Below are positions 60,684 through 64,000 of a stretch of DNA of 64,000 bases, in pieces. The position numbers were made by a program, and so were the translations under genes. The notes beneath the pieces were generated by a model. That model did not search any database and was not told where the DNA came from. It was given only the letters and a program-made list of their open reading frames with translations. Each line of letters starts with the position of its first letter. Within the stretch, counting starts at the first letter, position 1. This DNA comes from Methanosphaera cuniculi. GTDB lineage: Archaea > Methanobacteriota > Methanobacteria > Methanobacteriales > Methanobacteriaceae. Location of the stretch: assembly GCF_003149675.1 (NCBI RefSeq), contig NZ_LWMS01000010.1:62001-126000 (forward strand). The letters are read 5' to 3'.

Positions 60684-62113
60684 ATGGCAAAAACATTAAA
60701 ATACAAAATTGCTAAATCCATAGGAAAACTAACATATAAAGGATTAAAATATCTTCCAACAGGAGGAAAAGCATACCCAGGATATATGTATCTAAAAATA
60801 AATGGAGTAGATAATCTAAATACATTAGTAAATGATCAAATAAAAATAGGATCCATACTAATAACAGGAACTAATGGAAAAACAACCACAACTACAATGA
60901 TAATAGACCTATTTAGCAGAGATTTTAATGTTACAAAAAGTGTAGATAATAATACAATATATGCACTAACCACAGCACTACTATCAAAAAGTGCAGATAT
61001 AGGAATATTTGAATATGGAATACGTGATATTAAACATGGACAACCTCATATTGTACAAAAACAAGTACAACCAATGTGTGTAGTATACACTAATATATCA
61101 CGAGAACACACCCAAGTGTTAGGTGTTAAAAACTCATTTAAAGATTATATAAAAGCTAAAACACTTCTATCAAAAGATATGCAAGATGGTATTGTGATTG
61201 TAAATGCTGATGATCCAAACACAACCTATATTGGTAATAACAAAGAAGATAATTGTACTGTAATTTATTATGGATTTGATGTAGATAACATATCAGATAA
61301 ATCAATAGGAGAAGTGCTCTGCCCAAATTGTGATAAACCCCTAACATATACACATAACTTTATGAATCAACGTGGAATATATGAATGTGATTGTGGATTT
61401 AAACGACCAGAACCTGACATAAAAGTAACACATATTGATATAACAGACACACAAATGAACATCACAATAGAAGGTAATGTATATAATGTAAATACACAAT
61501 CTAAAATACCAATAAATGTAGATTTAACACTACCACATTTGGAATATATAACATATACAACGTTTTAGCATCAGCAACAACATATGCATGCTACAGTGAA
61601 ACTCCAGATGAAATAAATGAAAAACTAGCAAGTTACTATAACAATCTAACATTTAACATCCTACCACCAGGAAGATTTGAAATAATTGATTATCAAAACA
61701 AAAAAGTAGGACTAGGACAAGGAGATAATGGAGATGCACTAAATGCAAATGCTAACCTTTTCCTTCAAGAAATAAAATCAAAACCATATGAATTTATATA
61801 CTCAACACCTGATGTAAATGAAGAAGAAATATTTAAAGATCATCTGGAAGTTATAAAAAATCATAATCCTGACTTTATCACAGTAATACCAGGACGAGTA
61901 TCAGTTGACATAGCACGTAGTTACTATGAACAAATGAAAAAAGAAGGACTAAACTGTACATTTTATCCTATTGAATATGACTTTGAAAAACAAATAAATG
62001 AAATAATAAAACTCACCCAAAAATCTGAATATGATAATGTTCTAATAACAGGTTGTGGAGAAGAACAAGCAGTATGGGATGATGTAAAAAATAAACTAAA
62101 AAATGAGTTATAA
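60684..62113 (+). pseudogene. MurT-like Mur ligase (DUF1727), single frameshift
   Basis: The first piece (60684-61568) holds the ATP-binding loop ITGTNGKTTTTTM (about residue 60), CVVYTNISREH (Mur central domain) and a zinc ribbon (CPNCDKPL ... YECDCGF), as in MurT. The frame breaks in a T-run near 61545, where LTLPH should be followed by FGIYNIYNVLASATTY. That continuation is in the next frame and runs on through RVSVDIARSYYEQM and LITGCGEEQAVW to 62113. One added T restores about 476 aa. Bacterial MurT with GatD amidates lipid II; in Methanobacteriales related ligases act in pseudomurein or other amide bonds. No gatD-like gene lies next to it. AAGGGGA precedes the ATG. Confidence 0.82.
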
Positions 62114-62149
62114 AAAAAATAAAGAAGAAAAAAGTAGTATATCAAAAGG

Positions 62150-62177
62150 AGATTATCTTCATATAATCTTTTTTTTA
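62150..62177 (+). terminator. hairpin plus T-run after the MurT-like gene
   Basis: AGATTAT and ATAATCT form a 7-bp stem with a 6-base loop, followed directly by eight or more T residues, 37 bases beyond the stop. Confidence 0.55.
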
Positions 62178-62230
62178 ATCTTTTCACCTAAAAAAAATAT
62201 CTCTCCTTTTTTTTTAACTAAAACTTTTTT

Positions 62231-62707
62231 TTAGTAGTTTTCAAGATTTTTAAGTGCACGACGTGTATTAAATGTAAATTCATTAACATCACTAGATGAT
62301 ATGGCAAATGATTTTATAATATTTCCACCTTTTTGTCTGACAAGATTATTTAATACATCAAGTGCTTTAATTTCACCTGCACCTTTAAATGTTACATATG
62401 TTACAACATCTTTACATCTAAAATCTGTTCTGTTAATAATTTCAAATATTGCAGGTGCTACATTTGATCCCCATACAGGTGTTCCAATATAAATTTTATC
62501 ATAATCTGTGATATCTACATGTTTTGGTTCTATATAAGTTATCTTATTATCAAATATATCCATAGCATAGCTTATATATGCACTTATTCCAGATCTGTTA
62601 GTTAGATCTTTTATTTCCATATCTGTTGCATCTGTCATTTTCTCAATTTCTTTTGCAACATACCTAGTTTTTCCTGTTCTTGAATAATAAATTACTGCTG
62701 ATTTCAT
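62231..62707 (-). CDS. flavodoxin-family protein (first)
   Basis: A 158-aa flavodoxin. The FMN phosphate loop is YYSRTGKTRYVAKEI at the N-terminus, with IGTPVWGSNVAPAI and VTYVTFKGAGE forming the isoalloxazine-side loops. AGGAGT precedes the ATG. It lies 67 bases downstream of a paralogue on the same strand. Likely an electron carrier or oxidoreductase; the partner is unknown. Confidence 0.88.
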   Translation of the reverse strand: MKSAVIYYSRTGKTRYVAKEIEKMTDATDMEIKDLTNRSGISAYISYAMDIFDNKITYIEPKHVDITDYDKIYIGTPVWGSNVAPAIFEIINRTDFRCKDVVTYVTFKGAGEIKALDVLNNLVRQKGGNIIKSFAISSSDVNEFTFNTRRALKNLENY

Positions 62708-62774
62708 TTTATCAAATATACTCCTACTTTTTTTTATTCTTCTTTTAAATTTTTAATAAGATAATATTTTTTTT

Positions 62775-63239
62775 CTAGATTTCTTCTATTGCTTTTTGTG
62801 TTAATTCATCAATATCTGTGTTTTTTGTTATTATTGCAAATGATTTTATTACATTTCCACCTTGTTTTTGTATCATATCATTCATAATTTCAAGTGCTGG
62901 TTTTTCACCACTAGCCATCATTGTTACAAATGTTACAACATTAACATCACTAAAATCATTTTGTTCTATATATTCTCGTATTGCTGGTGCTGGTTTTGAT
63001 GCCCAGACAGGTGATCCTAGATATACTATGTCATATTTACTTAGATCTTTCACATCATATTCTATTGGTGTTGAACTATTTCTCACTGCACTTATTGCAC
63101 CACCAATATATCCAAGTGCTCCACTACGATCTTTTTTATCTATAATTTCAAGCATATCTGCATTTTTCATTTGTGCTATTTTTTCTGCCACCATTTTTGT
63201 TTTATTTGTTCTTGTGTAATATACTACTAGATCTGTCAT
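62775..63239 (-). CDS. flavodoxin-family protein (second)
   Basis: A 154-aa flavodoxin: VYYTRTNKTKMVAEKI, LGSPVWASKPAPAIREYI and VTFVTMMASGEKPALE. Similar along its length to the adjacent gene, with a good GGGGAG before the ATG. The pair probably arose by duplication. Confidence 0.88.
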   Translation of the reverse strand: MTDLVVYYTRTNKTKMVAEKIAQMKNADMLEIIDKKDRSGALGYIGGAISAVRNSSTPIEYDVKDLSKYDIVYLGSPVWASKPAPAIREYIEQNDFSDVNVVTFVTMMASGEKPALEIMNDMIQKQGGNVIKSFAIITKNTDIDELTQKAIEEI

Positions 63240-63471
63240 ATCTAATACACTCCCCTTATAATTATTTGATTTTTATTAAATTATTTATACTATTGTTATA
63301 TAGCTAACATATCTTTTATAAGTTTATACAATATTCTTTTTTATACAACCTAAAGTCTATCTAAAAAAAAGGGGATTTAATATGTTTACAATTTTTTTTC
63401 TTATTGCTATAAATAAAAGAAGTTTGCTTAATTAAAAAAAAATAAAGGTGGAGAAGTATTATATTTTTTTT

Positions 63472-64000
63472 CTATGGATATAATCCTACGTTTTTAAGTC
63501 CTGCTGTTTCATCGAAGTTAAACATTATGTTCATATTTTGTATTGCTTGTCCTGATGCTCCTTTTACAAGGTTATCTATTGCTGATATTACAACTAGTTG
63601 ATCTTCATCATCAAGACTAATTCCACCAATTTGACAGTTATTTGATCCTCGTACACTTGCAAGTAGTGGTATTTTATTATCTTTTAATACTTGTACAAAT
63701 GGTTCATCTTTATAGTATTCAGCATATAAGTTATAGATATCATCAACTGAAACATCATCTTTAAGAAGGAAGCTGTGATTTGTTGTTAAAATTCCACGAA
63801 TAACAGGTACAAGATGTGGTGTGAATGATACTTTAACATTACCTGATCCAAAGTTTCTTAGTTGTTCACGTATTTCTGGTGTATGACGATGATTTGTTAT
63901 TGAGTATGGTTTTATGTTATCAGCACATGTTGGATAATGTGAACTTGCTGTTGGATTTACTCCTGCTCCACTTACTCCACTTTTACTATCTAATATTATA
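63472..64000 (-). CDS. argC: N-acetyl-gamma-glutamyl-phosphate reductase (5' end beyond the window)
   Basis: The last 176 residues of ArgC, which reduces N-acetylglutamyl phosphate in arginine synthesis. Visible are [53 protein letters not shown] and the ending LKNVGLYP. The frame is open to the window edge; the Cys active site and NADP loop lie outside. A flavodoxin pair follows it downstream on the same strand with a 232-base gap. Confidence 0.92.
   Translation of the reverse strand, partial: IILDSKSGVSGAGVNPTASSHYPTCADNIKPYSITNHRHTPEIREQLRNFGSGNVKVSFTPHLVPVIRGILTTNHSFLLKDDVSVDDIYNLYAEYYKDEPFVQVLKDNKIPLLASVRGSNNCQIGGISLDDEDQLVVISAIDNLVKGASGQAIQNMNIMFNFDETAGLKNVGLYP

Noticed and set aside
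1-64000. tRNA or rRNA genes
   Set aside because: Such genes would stand out as G+C-rich islands; none seen.
1-64000. CRISPR array
   Set aside because: No regularly spaced repeats apart from the adhesin units and the 30-bp pair at 26006.

Overview
The window is about 27% G+C by eye and comes from a methanogenic archaeon of the Methanobacteriales, most probably a Methanosphaera (M. stadtmanae-like). The archaeal markers are glycerol-1-phosphate dehydrogenase (archaeal lipids), archaeosine tRNA-guanine transglycosylase with a PUA domain, 4-phosphopantoate-beta-alanine ligase, Dph6, UPF0179/0200/0201 proteins, archaeal-type SecF-SecD and an AqpM-like aquaporin. Very A+T-rich spacers, poly-T gene ends and large Asn/Thr-rich adhesin-like proteins fit Methanosphaera. 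The species was not checked by any search. I saw no tRNA, rRNA, CRISPR array or insertion sequence.

Layout: (1) 1-3972, a restriction-modification locus on the minus strand: a methylase-like subunit, then a GIY-YIG/helicase/N6-methyltransferase protein that is frameshifted and runs off the left edge. (2) 3973-5427, a CsoR-type metal-sensing repressor beside three palindromes resembling its operators and two related micro-ORFs. (3) 5532-13693, housekeeping and membrane genes: rpiA, UPF0179, egsA, aquaporin, MFS exporter, MscS channel, ABM-domain protein. (4) 13886-17013, a frameshifted adhesin-like gene. (5) 17349-25902, six paralogous aldo/keto reductases, five with a C-terminal two-cluster ferredoxin domain, interrupted by an O-acetyltransferase and a coiled-coil protein. 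(6) 26104-29211, cbiM with an upstream CsoR-like palindrome, then tatD and purA. (7) 29733-36674, a coiled-coil protein, UDP-galactopyranose mutase with two GT2 glycosyltransferases (surface glycan), a broken Rpn-type nuclease and an ADP-ribosylglycohydrolase. (8) 36866-44775, tgtA-pyrI-yjbQ, uvrC, a QueG-like Fe-S protein, a tandem pair of acidic unknowns and an FMN oxidoreductase. (9) 45266-50455, a giant adhesin with near-identical 1284-bp repeats. (10) 50732-64000, dph6, membrane proteins, M42 peptidase, secF-secD, a CoA-biosynthesis ligase, UPF0200/UPF0201 overlapping in different frames, a frameshifted MurT-like ligase, two flavodoxins and the 3' part of argC.

Four genes are interrupted: three by what look like single-base losses (near 1770-1785, 14430 and 61545) and one by an in-frame stop (35110). 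Each reads through convincingly once repaired, so they are either recent inactivations, switchable genes or consensus errors. The most interesting unexplained structure is the CsoR-palindrome/micro-ORF cluster and its possible link to cobalt/nickel uptake through cbiM. Next come the multi-domain restriction protein and the aldo/keto reductase array.
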